Source of the DNA: Nitrospiria bacterium | Lineage (GTDB): Bacteria > Nitrospirota > UBA9217 | Length of the DNA stretch: 39,668 nucleotides | Assembly: GCA_919902495.1 (NCBI GenBank) | Contig: CAKKRC010000074.1 | Span: forward strand, 1-39,668 | Direction of reading: 5' to 3' | In this document: in pieces, positions 25,234-32,672 of the stretch | Layout: each line of letters begins with the position of its first letter | Position numbering within the stretch: the stretch's first letter is position 1 | Program-made: the position numbers and the translations under genes | The notes under the pieces: model-generated | The model's input: the letters and a program-made list of their open reading frames with translations, nothing else | Told to the model about the DNA's origin: nothing | The model's database searches: none

Positions 25234-26928
25234 ATGAACATGCACAGGAGCGCGGGAAAGCAAATGCAGTGTTCGGGATATCATCTCGCGGGCGTTCTTG
25301 CGCTGGTAACGCTGGTCGTCTACATACCCGCGCTTCGGAATGGCTTTGTCTGGGATGACGAGATCTACATCGTCAACAATCCGTTCCAGGGAACGTTCGA
25401 TGCGAGCTTCCTGGGCTGGGCATTCACCGGGTATCATGGAGGGAACTGGCATCCGCTCACCATGCTATCTCATGCGCTTGATCAGGTTGTTTGGGAGCTT
25501 GACCCGTTCGGACACCATCTGTCCAGCATCCTTCTGCATGCCGTCAATACCGCACTCGTCGTGCTCGTCATACTGGGCCTCATCGAGGCCGCGAATGCGC
25601 GGCGTGGAATGACCGGACCACACCTGTTTTTCCACCGGCGATCCATGCTCATCGCGGCGGGGACGACCGGCCTGTTGTTCGGACTGCACCCCCTCCATGT
25701 CGAATCCGCCGCATGGGTATCGGAGCGCAAAGATCTTCTCTGCGCGTTGTTCGTTCTGCTCAGTATCGGTTGCTATACGCGTTATGTGCGGGAGATCACG
25801 ACGCCGGCAAACCCATCAATCGATACGGCGGAAAGAGTGAACAAGCAATTTCTCCTTGCCGCAGGATGTTTCCTTCTGGCGCTCATGAGCAAACCGATGG
25901 CCGTTACCTTGCCGGTGATCATGCTGCTGCTCGACTGGTATCCGTTCATGAGAATAGTATCCGCCAGGTCATTTTGGGCCGTCCTGAACGAGAAACTGCC
26001 TTTGCTGTTCTTCAGCATCGCTGCTTCGGTGATCGCGGTGTTTGCCCAGGATGCAGCCGGGGCTCTGGCCTCGCCGGAATTTGCGCCACTGTCGACACGG
26101 CTTCTTGCTGCGGCAAGGTCGCTGATCGCCTATCTCGGAAAGATGGTCATGCCGACAGGACTGAGCCCCTATTATCCCTATCCGAAGGACGTCACTCTGT
26201 TGTCACCGGAATTCGGCGCAGCGCTGGTGATGGTGATGGTCATAACGGCTCTCTGCATGATCCTCCGTACCCGGCACAAGGTATGGCTGACCGCCTGGGC
26301 CTTCTATGTCATATCGCTGATGCCGGTGCTCGGCATCGTACAGGTAGGAGAGCAGTCCATGGCAGACCGCTATACCTATCTTCCCGGTCTGGCCCCATTC
26401 TTTCTGGCAGGCGTGGCTATCGCATGGGCGCAAAACAAGGCTGAGCGGTATTGGACGGGGCCACGGATGATACAGACCTCTGCTGCCGCATTCATGATCG
26501 CTCTGTTCACCGTGCTCGCGCTATTGACGAACAGTCAGATACGCGTCTGGAGCAACGAGATCACCTTGTGGACGCGGGTGATCGAACGCTATTCCGACAC
26601 AGCCTGGCTGGCTTACTATAACCGGGGCATCGAGTACGGCAGGGCAGGTCTGATCGACCAGGCGATCGTGGACTTCGACAGCACGGTGAACATCCGGCCA
26701 AACCATGCGGAAGCCTTCGGTAATCGCGGGACGGCTCATGCGATCAGAGGACAATATGACCGTGCATTGGCGGATTATCAGTCATCGCTGGAGCTGAACG
26801 GCAGCAACGCAGCGGTCTATGCCAATCGTGGAAAGCTGTACCAGCGAATGGGCAAGACTGCGTTGGCACATGCGGATCTCCAGAAGGCCTGTGGCATGGG
26901 TGATGCTGCTGCCTGCAAGGCGCTGTAG
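25234..26928 (+). CDS. second TMTC-like membrane/TPR protein (putative GT-C glycosyltransferase)
   Basis: 564 residues from ATG 25234; the ribosome-binding site is weak (AAAGAG). It is a paralogue of the preceding protein: the acidic loop motif FVWDDEIYIVNNPFQ lies after TM1, and LHPLHVESAAWVSERKDLL matches the other's HPVQTQAVTYIVQR. About ten membrane segments lie between residues 12 and 430, with MADRYTYLPGLAPFF before the last ones. The tail has only about three TPRs (about 450-555: AYYNRGIEYGRAGLIDQA and the two that follow). Both genes end with a similar Cys-containing repeat (DLQKACGMGDAAACKAL here, FQQACERGIKEGCRNL in the first), supporting common descent. Expected in the inner membrane. 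Confidence 0.85.
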   Translation: MNMHRSAGKQMQCSGYHLAGVLALVTLVVYIPALRNGFVWDDEIYIVNNPFQGTFDASFLGWAFTGYHGGNWHPLTMLSHALDQVVWELDPFGHHLSSILLHAVNTALVVLVILGLIEAANARRGMTGPHLFFHRRSMLIAAGTTGLLFGLHPLHVESAAWVSERKDLLCALFVLLSIGCYTRYVREITTPANPSIDTAERVNKQFLLAAGCFLLALMSKPMAVTLPVIMLLLDWYPFMRIVSARSFWAVLNEKLPLLFFSIAASVIAVFAQDAAGALASPEFAPLSTRLLAAARSLIAYLGKMVMPTGLSPYYPYPKDVTLLSPEFGAALVMVMVITALCMILRTRHKVWLTAWAFYVISLMPVLGIVQVGEQSMADRYTYLPGLAPFFLAGVAIAWAQNKAERYWTGPRMIQTSAAAFMIALFTVLALLTNSQIRVWSNEITLWTRVIERYSDTAWLAYYNRGIEYGRAGLIDQAIVDFDSTVNIRPNHAEAFGNRGTAHAIRGQYDRALADYQSSLELNGSNAAVYANRGKLYQRMGKTALAHADLQKACGMGDAAACKAL

Positions 26929-27407
26929 CACCTGCTGCCCAAGGGGCAGATTATTGTCGCGCGAGCGATGCATGCTGCAAAAGTGGGATTCAGCGCGGCT
27001 CCTGAACAGTTGAGAGACACAAAGGACCCTCTACTTACCGTTCTTCGCGCAGCAACTCCCGTTCAACAATTCAACGCAGACCCATACGTACGAAAAGACC
27101 TGGGTGACGGCCTATCAGCACGCGCACGGGTCGGTCCCTGTTACATATGGCACCATCCATGGCCATTCCCCATTCTCATGCAACTTGTTGTCGTGTTCGT
27201 TGGGCGGCAACCATCGTCCTAATCAGTAAAATCACCGCCATCAATGGTCAATTCACCAGTCAGGAAAACGCGCTCCGGATACCGCATCAGGAACGCCCGC
27301 GATATCAAGGAGTTATTTTATAACTATTCTTGGCATTACGTATGCATAGTATCGGGCATGATGTTGCAATATCTTCCGTGGAAGTAACTGTCCTGGGAGA
27401 ATAACCC
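26929..27407. other. 479-base intergenic region with weak terminator and sigma54-type promoter
   Basis: It begins with a small hairpin (CTGCCC/GGGCAG, 26935-26949) followed by ATTATTG, a weak terminator at best. An 84-codon frame at 26968-27222 has no ribosome-binding site and no recognisable character; I do not count it as a gene. The end of the region holds an AT-rich stretch and a sigma54-type promoter (27331-27346). Confidence 0.5.
27331..27346 (+). promoter_or_regulatory. sigma54 (-24/-12) type promoter for the cytochrome-filament locus
   Basis: TGGCATTACGTATGCA has the fixed GG (27332-27333) and GC (27344-27345) exactly 12 bases apart, with TGGCA and TGCA intact and two deviations elsewhere (T for C, A for T). 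The transcript would start near 27357, 50 bases before ATG 27408. An AT-rich stretch upstream (GAGTTATTTTATAACTATTC) could serve for bending. Confidence 0.55.
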
Positions 27408-28367
27408 ATGCCGCACCTACCGCATCATGACAAGCTTTCCGGCATCTGCATCGCCATGGTCGTCCTCCTGACGATGATGACGATCACTGCTGAGGCCGGA
27501 ACGGTGAGCGCATCCTATCTCTATTCACTGTCCGATCATGCCGGTGACATCCTCTACGAAGGCGGAAAGATATTCGTCGACCCTGAGATGAATGAAGCAT
27601 ACGTGATCAGCAACAACACGGTCACGGTGTTCAACCGCACGGGCCTGGAGGTCTACCGCTTCGGCGAGAACAACAATCTCGGGATCATCGCGGACCTTGC
27701 GCTCATGCAGAACGGGAACATCCTGCTGCTCTCCTACAGCAGGGATTACCGGAACTATCAGGTCCTGCTCTGCAACTACCGGGGAGAGCCTACCAGGGCC
27801 ATCGAGATATCCGGTGTACCGGCCGGCCTCGGCGACTTCCGGCCGGGTCATATCGCATATTACCAGGGCAGGATATATCTCGTCGACCAGGTACGGCTGC
27901 TTGCGGTCATTGCCGACGAGCACGGTCAGATAGAACGGCACTATGATATATTCCGGATCCTGAACGTGAAGAAAAAGGACCGGGTGAACGCGCAAATGGA
28001 CGGTTTCAGCCTGGACAGGGATGGCAGCATGCTCTTCACCCTTCCGGTCATGTTCACCGCCTGCCGTTTGTCCCTTGACGAGAAAATGGACTGCTTTGGC
28101 CAACCCGGCGGTGCCAAGGGTAGATTTAATGTAATATCGGACATCATTACGGACAACCGCGGCAATTACCTGGTCGCAGACAAATTGAAAAGCGTCGTCA
28201 ATATTTACGACAAGGAGTTTACGTTCCTGGAGGCCTTCGGATATCGCGGAGCCGGCCCCGGGAACCTGACGGTCCCTCTCAGGCTCGGCATCGACAGCCG
28301 TGACAGGGTCTATGTGGTCCAATCCGGCAGGAGAGGGATCAGCGTTTTCAGTCTGCACTATAACTGA
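27408..28367 (+). CDS. secreted NHL/beta-propeller-type protein
   Basis: 319 residues; GGGAG lies upstream of the ATG. The signal peptide covers about residues 10-31 (ICIAMVVLLTMMTITAEAG). The mature part is a series of about six beta-blades of NHL type: GGKIFVDPEMNEAYVISNNTV, LMQNGNILLLSYSRDYRNY, ISDIITDNRGNYLVADKLKS and LRLGIDSRDRVYVVQSGRRGIS. Propellers of this kind are binding platforms. It is the first gene behind the sigma54-type promoter and directly precedes two OmcS-like cytochrome genes. From memory, an NHL-repeat gene also accompanies omcS in Geobacter. A role in cytochrome-filament assembly or as a filament partner is inference from this position. Confidence 0.85.
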   Translation: MPHLPHHDKLSGICIAMVVLLTMMTITAEAGTVSASYLYSLSDHAGDILYEGGKIFVDPEMNEAYVISNNTVTVFNRTGLEVYRFGENNNLGIIADLALMQNGNILLLSYSRDYRNYQVLLCNYRGEPTRAIEISGVPAGLGDFRPGHIAYYQGRIYLVDQVRLLAVIADEHGQIERHYDIFRILNVKKKDRVNAQMDGFSLDRDGSMLFTLPVMFTACRLSLDEKMDCFGQPGGAKGRFNVISDIITDNRGNYLVADKLKSVVNIYDKEFTFLEAFGYRGAGPGNLTVPLRLGIDSRDRVYVVQSGRRGISVFSLHYN

Positions 28368-28463
28368 AAGCGTACACTGGGAAAGCGAGGTGATGCCCTA
28401 TTAAAAACCGTAGCGATCGGCAGTGAGACATGAGCAGCACAGTAGTGCAGTTGGTAAGCAAGA

Positions 28464-28482
28464 GTGCCGGCCTGGCCGGCAC
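28464..28482 (+). other. perfect GC-rich hairpin just upstream of the riboswitch
   Basis: GTGCCGGC (28464-28471) pairs perfectly with GCCGGCAC (28475-28482) around CTG. There is no T-run after it, so it is not a classical terminator. It may end 3'-5' decay of the upstream message or take part in alternative folding with the CCGG-rich 3' side of the riboswitch. Confidence 0.5.
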
Positions 28483-28487
28483 AATCG

Positions 28488-28571
28488 ATCCTCCGAACGG
28501 GTAAACCCACCGTAAGGTGGGGACACAAAGTCACGGATCCTGACAACAGGACCGCCGGACTGCCGGAGCAT
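28488..28571 (+). promoter_or_regulatory. GEMM-I (c-di-GMP class I) riboswitch upstream of the OmcS-like gene
   Basis: All GEMM-I hallmarks are present in order. The P1 5' strand CTCCG (28491-28495) pairs with CGGAG (28564-28568). GGGTAAACC (28499-28507) corresponds to GGGCAAACC. A CCACC-GTAA-GGTGG hairpin has a GNRA tetraloop (28507-28520). GGACACAAAGTC (28521-28532) corresponds to GGACGCAAAGCC. A second stem (TCCTG/CAGGA, about 28538-28551) follows, then CGCCGGACTGCCGG (28554-28566). The middle G of GGG, which contacts ligand in the known c-di-GMP structure, is G here, whereas the Geobacter 3',3'-cGAMP variants carry A; this favours c-di-GMP. P1 closes only about 11 bases before the GGAGG of the next gene, so translational control is likely. 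Confidence 0.85.
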
Positions 28572-28587
28572 TCTCAATGGAGGAACT

Positions 28588-29838
28588 ATGAGATTCGCAA
28601 AAACGAGCATCATTATCATGGCTGCCATCGCCGTCGTGTTCGGCCTGGGCAGCGTAAGCTATGCATTCCATGAAGGCGGCGTCGGCAGATGCGAAGGCTG
28701 CCACGATATGCACAACTCGAAGTCGACCGGCATGCTGCTCAAGGGGACCGACACCAGTTCGACCTGTTTGAGCTGCCATGCGGCCGCGGACACCGCTCCG
28801 AACGGCTATCACGTCATGACCTATCCGGTTCCCGGCGCCGGTATTCCGCCCGCGAATATGGGCCCCGGCGGCGACTTCGCCTGGCTCGGCAAGACCTACA
28901 CCTGGATCGGCCGCTCGGGCAAGACCTCGACCGAGAAGGGCGATTCACATGGGCATAACATCATCGCGGCGGACTATGGAATGGTGACCGATGCGACGAA
29001 CTCGGGCACGGCACCGGGCGGCACGTTCCCGTCAAGCCAGTTCGCCTGCATCAGCTGCCATGACCAGCATGGCACGGCCCGCAGACTGAACGACGGCACC
29101 TATTCCCGCGACGGCGGACCGATCATCGCGTCCGGGTCCTATGCCTCGTCGCCCATCCCGCCGGTCGGAGAGGCCGTCGGCACCTACCGCCTGCTGCGCG
29201 GCTCCATGAACGACAGGAATCCCGGGAACACCAACTATGCAACGCCGGCACTGGCATTCGCGCCGGATTCCTACAATCGTTCTGAATCCTATACCCAGAC
29301 CCGCGTCGCCTTTGGCGACAGGATGTCCGATTTCTGCGGCGCCTGCCACACGAACCATCATACGACGAACGTGAAGTACCACCCGCAAGGCGTGTCGATC
29401 CGTTCGACCGTTGCAGGCAACTATAATGCGTACATCGCATCAGGCAACATGGGCGGCAGCTCCGCTTCCTCCTACCTGTCGCTTGTTCCGTTCGAGGAAG
29501 GCGCAACGACCGACATCGCGACCCTTCAGACGCATGCAGTGAGCGACAACAGCGTGCTGGCCGGTCCAGACGCCGCTTCGCAAGTGATGTGCCTCTCCTG
29601 TCATCGCGGCCATGCGAGCGCTTTCCCGGCGATGGCGCGGTGGAACAATGAGAGCGAACTGATCACGTTCGAGCATTCCTATGCCGGCACCGACGCACCG
29701 AATGCCGAAGCCTCGAACGCGAACTTTGCACGCGGCAGACTGGTAGCGGAAATGGCCGCCGGCTATTACAACAAACCGGCGACGGATTTCGCCACGTTCC
29801 AGCGGTCCCTGTGCAACAAGTGTCATGCGAAGGACTAA
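28588..29838 (+). CDS. OmcS-like hexaheme c-type cytochrome (putative extracellular filament subunit)
   Basis: 416 residues, GGAGG site upstream. The signal peptide is cleaved near VSYAFHEGG (about 26). Six CxxCH motifs occur: CEGCH (35), CLSCH (60), CISCH (154), CGACH (250), CLSCH (335) and CNKCH (409). Length, haem count and many phrases match Geobacter OmcS as I recall it: FHxGGV at the mature N-terminus, GGDFAWLGKTYTW, GHNIIAADY, YNRSESYTQTRVAFG, YLSLVPFEEG and the C-terminal LCNKCHAKD. OmcS polymerises into micrometre-long haem-stacked filaments that carry electrons to minerals or partners. Distal His ligands are plentiful (FHEGG, MHNS, GHN). It sits behind a GEMM-I riboswitch and ahead of a paralogue. 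Filament formation is inferred from homology. Confidence 0.93.
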   Translation: MRFAKTSIIIMAAIAVVFGLGSVSYAFHEGGVGRCEGCHDMHNSKSTGMLLKGTDTSSTCLSCHAAADTAPNGYHVMTYPVPGAGIPPANMGPGGDFAWLGKTYTWIGRSGKTSTEKGDSHGHNIIAADYGMVTDATNSGTAPGGTFPSSQFACISCHDQHGTARRLNDGTYSRDGGPIIASGSYASSPIPPVGEAVGTYRLLRGSMNDRNPGNTNYATPALAFAPDSYNRSESYTQTRVAFGDRMSDFCGACHTNHHTTNVKYHPQGVSIRSTVAGNYNAYIASGNMGGSSASSYLSLVPFEEGATTDIATLQTHAVSDNSVLAGPDAASQVMCLSCHRGHASAFPAMARWNNESELITFEHSYAGTDAPNAEASNANFARGRLVAEMAAGYYNKPATDFATFQRSLCNKCHAKD

Positions 29839-29859
29839 GCAGTAGTGACGTTGCAGTTG

Positions 29860-29900
29860 CGGGAGGGCCGGACCTGCCGGTCCTCCCGTTCTCTCCCTTC
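29860..29900 (+). terminator. strong hairpin between the two OmcS-like genes (partial terminator)
   Basis: CGGGAGGGCCGG (29860-29871) pairs with CCGGTCCTCCCG (29877-29888) over 12 bases including one G-T pair, with loop ACCTG, followed by TTCTCTCCCTTCC. The tail is only moderately T-rich, so read-through is likely. The element would make the first cytochrome more abundant than the genes after it, or protect its mRNA 3' end. Confidence 0.6.
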
Positions 29901-29981
29901 CGGTCCGTCGTCGTACCGCGGCCGGCAGGTGGATACCGGGAGCATCGATCTCCACTGATCGCTGAGCATTCATCATATATC

Positions 29982-31262
29982 ATGGTCCCATCGAGAACAA
30001 TACTCCTGATGGTCATGACACTTATGGCGATCCTGATCAACACGGAGAAGACGGTATCCGCATTTCACTCCGGCGGTGTCGGCCCCTGCGACGCATGCCA
30101 CGTGATGCACGGGACGAGCGGATCCGGCAGCGCACTGCTGCGGGGCTCCGACCCGAGCTCAACCTGTCTTCATTGCCATGAACGGCCCGGCAGTATCGGT
30201 CCGTCAGGCCATCATATAAGCACCCCTGCATCCGATATGCAGCAAGGCATGCCGCCCCGGCAGCTGACACCGGGCGGTGATTTCGGCTGGCTGCGCAAGA
30301 TATATATCTGGGTCCCCGATGTGTCACAGGCGCCGGCAACCAGTTACGGCGACCAGCATGGGCACAATATCGTGGCAGCCGATTATTCCTATTTGCCCGA
30401 TGCGCTGCATGCCGCTGCACCGCGTGGCACCTACCCGTCGGCAAGCCTTACGTGCATCAGCTGCCATGATCCGCACGGCAGATACCGGCGGAACATCGAT
30501 GGAACGACGATGACGAATGGAAATCCGATAGGCAGTTCGGGGTCCTACGTGTCCAGCGCTGACCCGCAGTCAATCACGTCCGTAGGCGTCTATCGCCTGC
30601 TGGGTGGGAAGAACTATCAGCCCCGCTCCGTAGCAGGCAATCTCGCCTTCCTGAACGATCCGCCGGTCGCGGTGGCGCCGGATGAGTACAACCGGTCAGA
30701 GGCTGCGAGCCAGACCCGCGTGGCATACGGTACTGGAATGTCGGAGTGGTGCCAGAATTGCCATCCCGGCATGCATCCGGTCGCCGGCTCGGGTGCGCCC
30801 CGGACACACCCTGTCGGCATCACGGGCAGGATCGGCTCGGCCGTTGCGAATGCCTACAATAGTTATGTGCGAACCGGCGATCTCACCGGTTCCGCAGCCA
30901 CGTCCTTCCTGTCCCTGGTCCCCTTTGAGGAAGGCGTGAGCGACATTGCCAGCCTGAAGGCACATGCCGGCACGGACGGGTCCTTTGCCGCCGGGCCCGA
31001 TCCGGTCAGTTCCCAGGTCATGTGCCTCACCTGCCACCGGGCACATGCATCGGGTTGGAATGAAGCATTGCGCTGGAACACGAGGACCGAGTACATCGTC
31101 TACAACGGCCTGTATTCACAGGAAGCACAGGCGTACCAGCCTTACGGGCAGGGGCGTACCGAACTGGAGGCGCAGAAGGCCTATTACGACATCCCGTCAG
31201 GGACCTTTGCCGTCAACCAGGATTCGCTTTGTCATAAATGCCATACCGGAGCACTCCCATGA
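29982..31262 (+). CDS. second OmcS-like hexaheme c-type cytochrome
   Basis: 426 residues from ATG 29982, which puts a signal peptide at the N-terminus (RTILLMVMTLMAILINT, cleavage near VSAFHSGG). The ribosome-binding site is poor. A longer open frame reaches into the preceding gene and is rejected. Six CxxCH motifs occur: CDACH, CLHCH, CISCH, CQNCH, CLTCH and CHKCH. It is a paralogue of the upstream cytochrome (shared GGDFGWLRKIYIW, GHNIVAADY, YNRSEAASQTRVAYG, YLSLVPFEEG). In parts it is closer to OmcS itself as I recall it, for example SCHDPHGRYRR and TPGGDFGW. The weaker start and the hairpin upstream suggest lower expression. The arrangement parallels omcS/omcT in Geobacter. Confidence 0.92.
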   Translation: MVPSRTILLMVMTLMAILINTEKTVSAFHSGGVGPCDACHVMHGTSGSGSALLRGSDPSSTCLHCHERPGSIGPSGHHISTPASDMQQGMPPRQLTPGGDFGWLRKIYIWVPDVSQAPATSYGDQHGHNIVAADYSYLPDALHAAAPRGTYPSASLTCISCHDPHGRYRRNIDGTTMTNGNPIGSSGSYVSSADPQSITSVGVYRLLGGKNYQPRSVAGNLAFLNDPPVAVAPDEYNRSEAASQTRVAYGTGMSEWCQNCHPGMHPVAGSGAPRTHPVGITGRIGSAVANAYNSYVRTGDLTGSAATSFLSLVPFEEGVSDIASLKAHAGTDGSFAAGPDPVSSQVMCLTCHRAHASGWNEALRWNTRTEYIVYNGLYSQEAQAYQPYGQGRTELEAQKAYYDIPSGTFAVNQDSLCHKCHTGALP

Positions 31263-32671
31263 CGCGATCTGCCATCATCATGACCGGTGTGTTGCTCGCG
31301 CTGTTCTTTGCCGGGGGCTGTCAGTCGATGCCCGTGCAGCAGAGACCTTTTGCCGAAGATGGAGCGGAGGTCCTCGTCTACATGGAGCCCTTTACGCAGG
31401 AGGCCGGACGGATCAGTTTCCGCCTCGCGGGGATAGCGGCGGTCCGGGAGGACGGCGCCGAGTTCCCCCTGGTGCTGAAGTTTGCCGATCTTGCACGGCG
31501 CGATGTGATGCGGCAGCGCTTGCTGGCGCACGGCAGGGTGCCCGCCGGACGATACACCGGGTTTTTGTTCCGGATCGCGAGCGCATCGCTCACCACGGAG
31601 GACGGGAATGCAGCTCTTCTGGCGCCCGATGCGCCGGTGAAGCGGGACCATCTGTTCCGGATCGGACGAAAACGGCCGGCCATCGTGTCCCTGACGCTGC
31701 GGCCGGAAGGGTCTGTCCTGAACGGATATCAGTTCAGTCCCGCTCTGCTCATCACAACGCCGTCACGGCCGCTGCTCGATCTCATCGGGTACGTGTCCGT
31801 GGAGTCCGAAAATGCCATTCTCGTGCTCGACAAACTGAGGAAAAGCATCACGGGTATCATCGAGACCGGGAATGCACCACGGGGCATGGCGATCGACCGG
31901 GTCCGCAACCGGGTCTATGCGGCGCTGTCGGGCGACGACGCCGTCGAGGTGATCGACAGTATAGAAAACCGCAGCCTGGCGCGGGTCAGGCTGTTGCCCG
32001 GCGACCGGCCGCAGCAAGTGGAGCTTGCCTCGGAAGGGCAGGTCCTGCTGGCAGTGAACACCGGTTCGGACACGGTCAGCTTCATTGAAGCCAACGCACT
32101 GACCGAGATCAAGCGCGTCACCGTCGGAAAGCGGCCGCGGTCAATGGTGATCGACCGGTCCGGCAGGAGGGCGTATGTGTTCAACACGCTTTCCAACAGC
32201 ATATCGGTCGTAGATATTGCCAACCGGGCGGTCATCGGCACCATCGCCACCGGACCCGAGCCGGTCTGGGGCCAGTTCAATCGGCAGGGCGACCAGCTGT
32301 ACGTGGTGCATGCTGACCATCCGTATCTTCACGTGGTCGACCCGGCATCGTTCACGCTGCTGCGGCGGGAGTTCGTCGGACCGGGCATGCGATCGCTCAA
32401 GGTTGACACGCGCAATGATCTGTTATACCTGGGGCGGAAGAACGATACGGCGCTGGAGGTACGAGATCCGATGACCTTCAACGTTGTGGAATACATCCCG
32501 GCGAAGGGAGAAACGGTCTATCAGGCCATCGACGATGAGCATAACGACCTCTGGCTGGTCATTGCGGAAAAGGACCTGCTGATGACGGTGAACCTGATCA
32601 ATACGGCGGAGACCGCACTCATCGATATTCCCGGACGTCCTGCCTGGGTCACGCTGTCAGGGGAGCGCTAG
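31259..32671 (+). CDS. lipoprotein with YVTN-type beta-propeller
   Basis: 470 residues from ATG 31259, overlapping the cytochrome stop (ATGA), with GGAG eight bases upstream. The lipoprotein signal ends in LFFAGGCQSM (Cys at about 19). Residues about 35-175 form a beta-rich domain of the DUF4382-like kind (ISFRLAGIAAVREDG, GRVPAGRYTGFLFRIASASL). From about 185 on there are YVTN-like blades: NAPRGMAIDRVRNRVYAAL, DTVSFIEANALTEIKRVTVG, RPRSMVIDRSGRRAYVFNT, NSISVVDIANRAVIGTIATG and others, about six. It is probably anchored to the outer membrane. Translational coupling to the second cytochrome ties it to the filament locus; an accessory or docking role is inference. Confidence 0.85.
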   Translation: MTRSAIIMTGVLLALFFAGGCQSMPVQQRPFAEDGAEVLVYMEPFTQEAGRISFRLAGIAAVREDGAEFPLVLKFADLARRDVMRQRLLAHGRVPAGRYTGFLFRIASASLTTEDGNAALLAPDAPVKRDHLFRIGRKRPAIVSLTLRPEGSVLNGYQFSPALLITTPSRPLLDLIGYVSVESENAILVLDKLRKSITGIIETGNAPRGMAIDRVRNRVYAALSGDDAVEVIDSIENRSLARVRLLPGDRPQQVELASEGQVLLAVNTGSDTVSFIEANALTEIKRVTVGKRPRSMVIDRSGRRAYVFNTLSNSISVVDIANRAVIGTIATGPEPVWGQFNRQGDQLYVVHADHPYLHVVDPASFTLLRREFVGPGMRSLKVDTRNDLLYLGRKNDTALEVRDPMTFNVVEYIPAKGETVYQAIDDEHNDLWLVIAEKDLLMTVNLINTAETALIDIPGRPAWVTLSGER

Positions 32672-32672
32672 G

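Noticed and set aside
26968-27222. 84-codon plus-strand ORF between the TMTC-like genes and the cytochrome locus
   Set aside because: No ribosome-binding site, no recognisable family, signal or membrane pattern; probably chance.
28440-28482. tRNA-like D-arm sequence (AGTGCAGTTGGTAAGCA) before the riboswitch
   Set aside because: No matching acceptor stem, no TTCRA T-loop and no plausible anticodon arm; the following bases form a perfect GC hairpin and then the GEMM-I element.
29811-29981. 57-codon N-terminal extension of the second cytochrome
   Set aside because: It would overlap the end of the first cytochrome and the hairpin, and would bury the signal peptide; ATG 29982 gives a normal exported protein.
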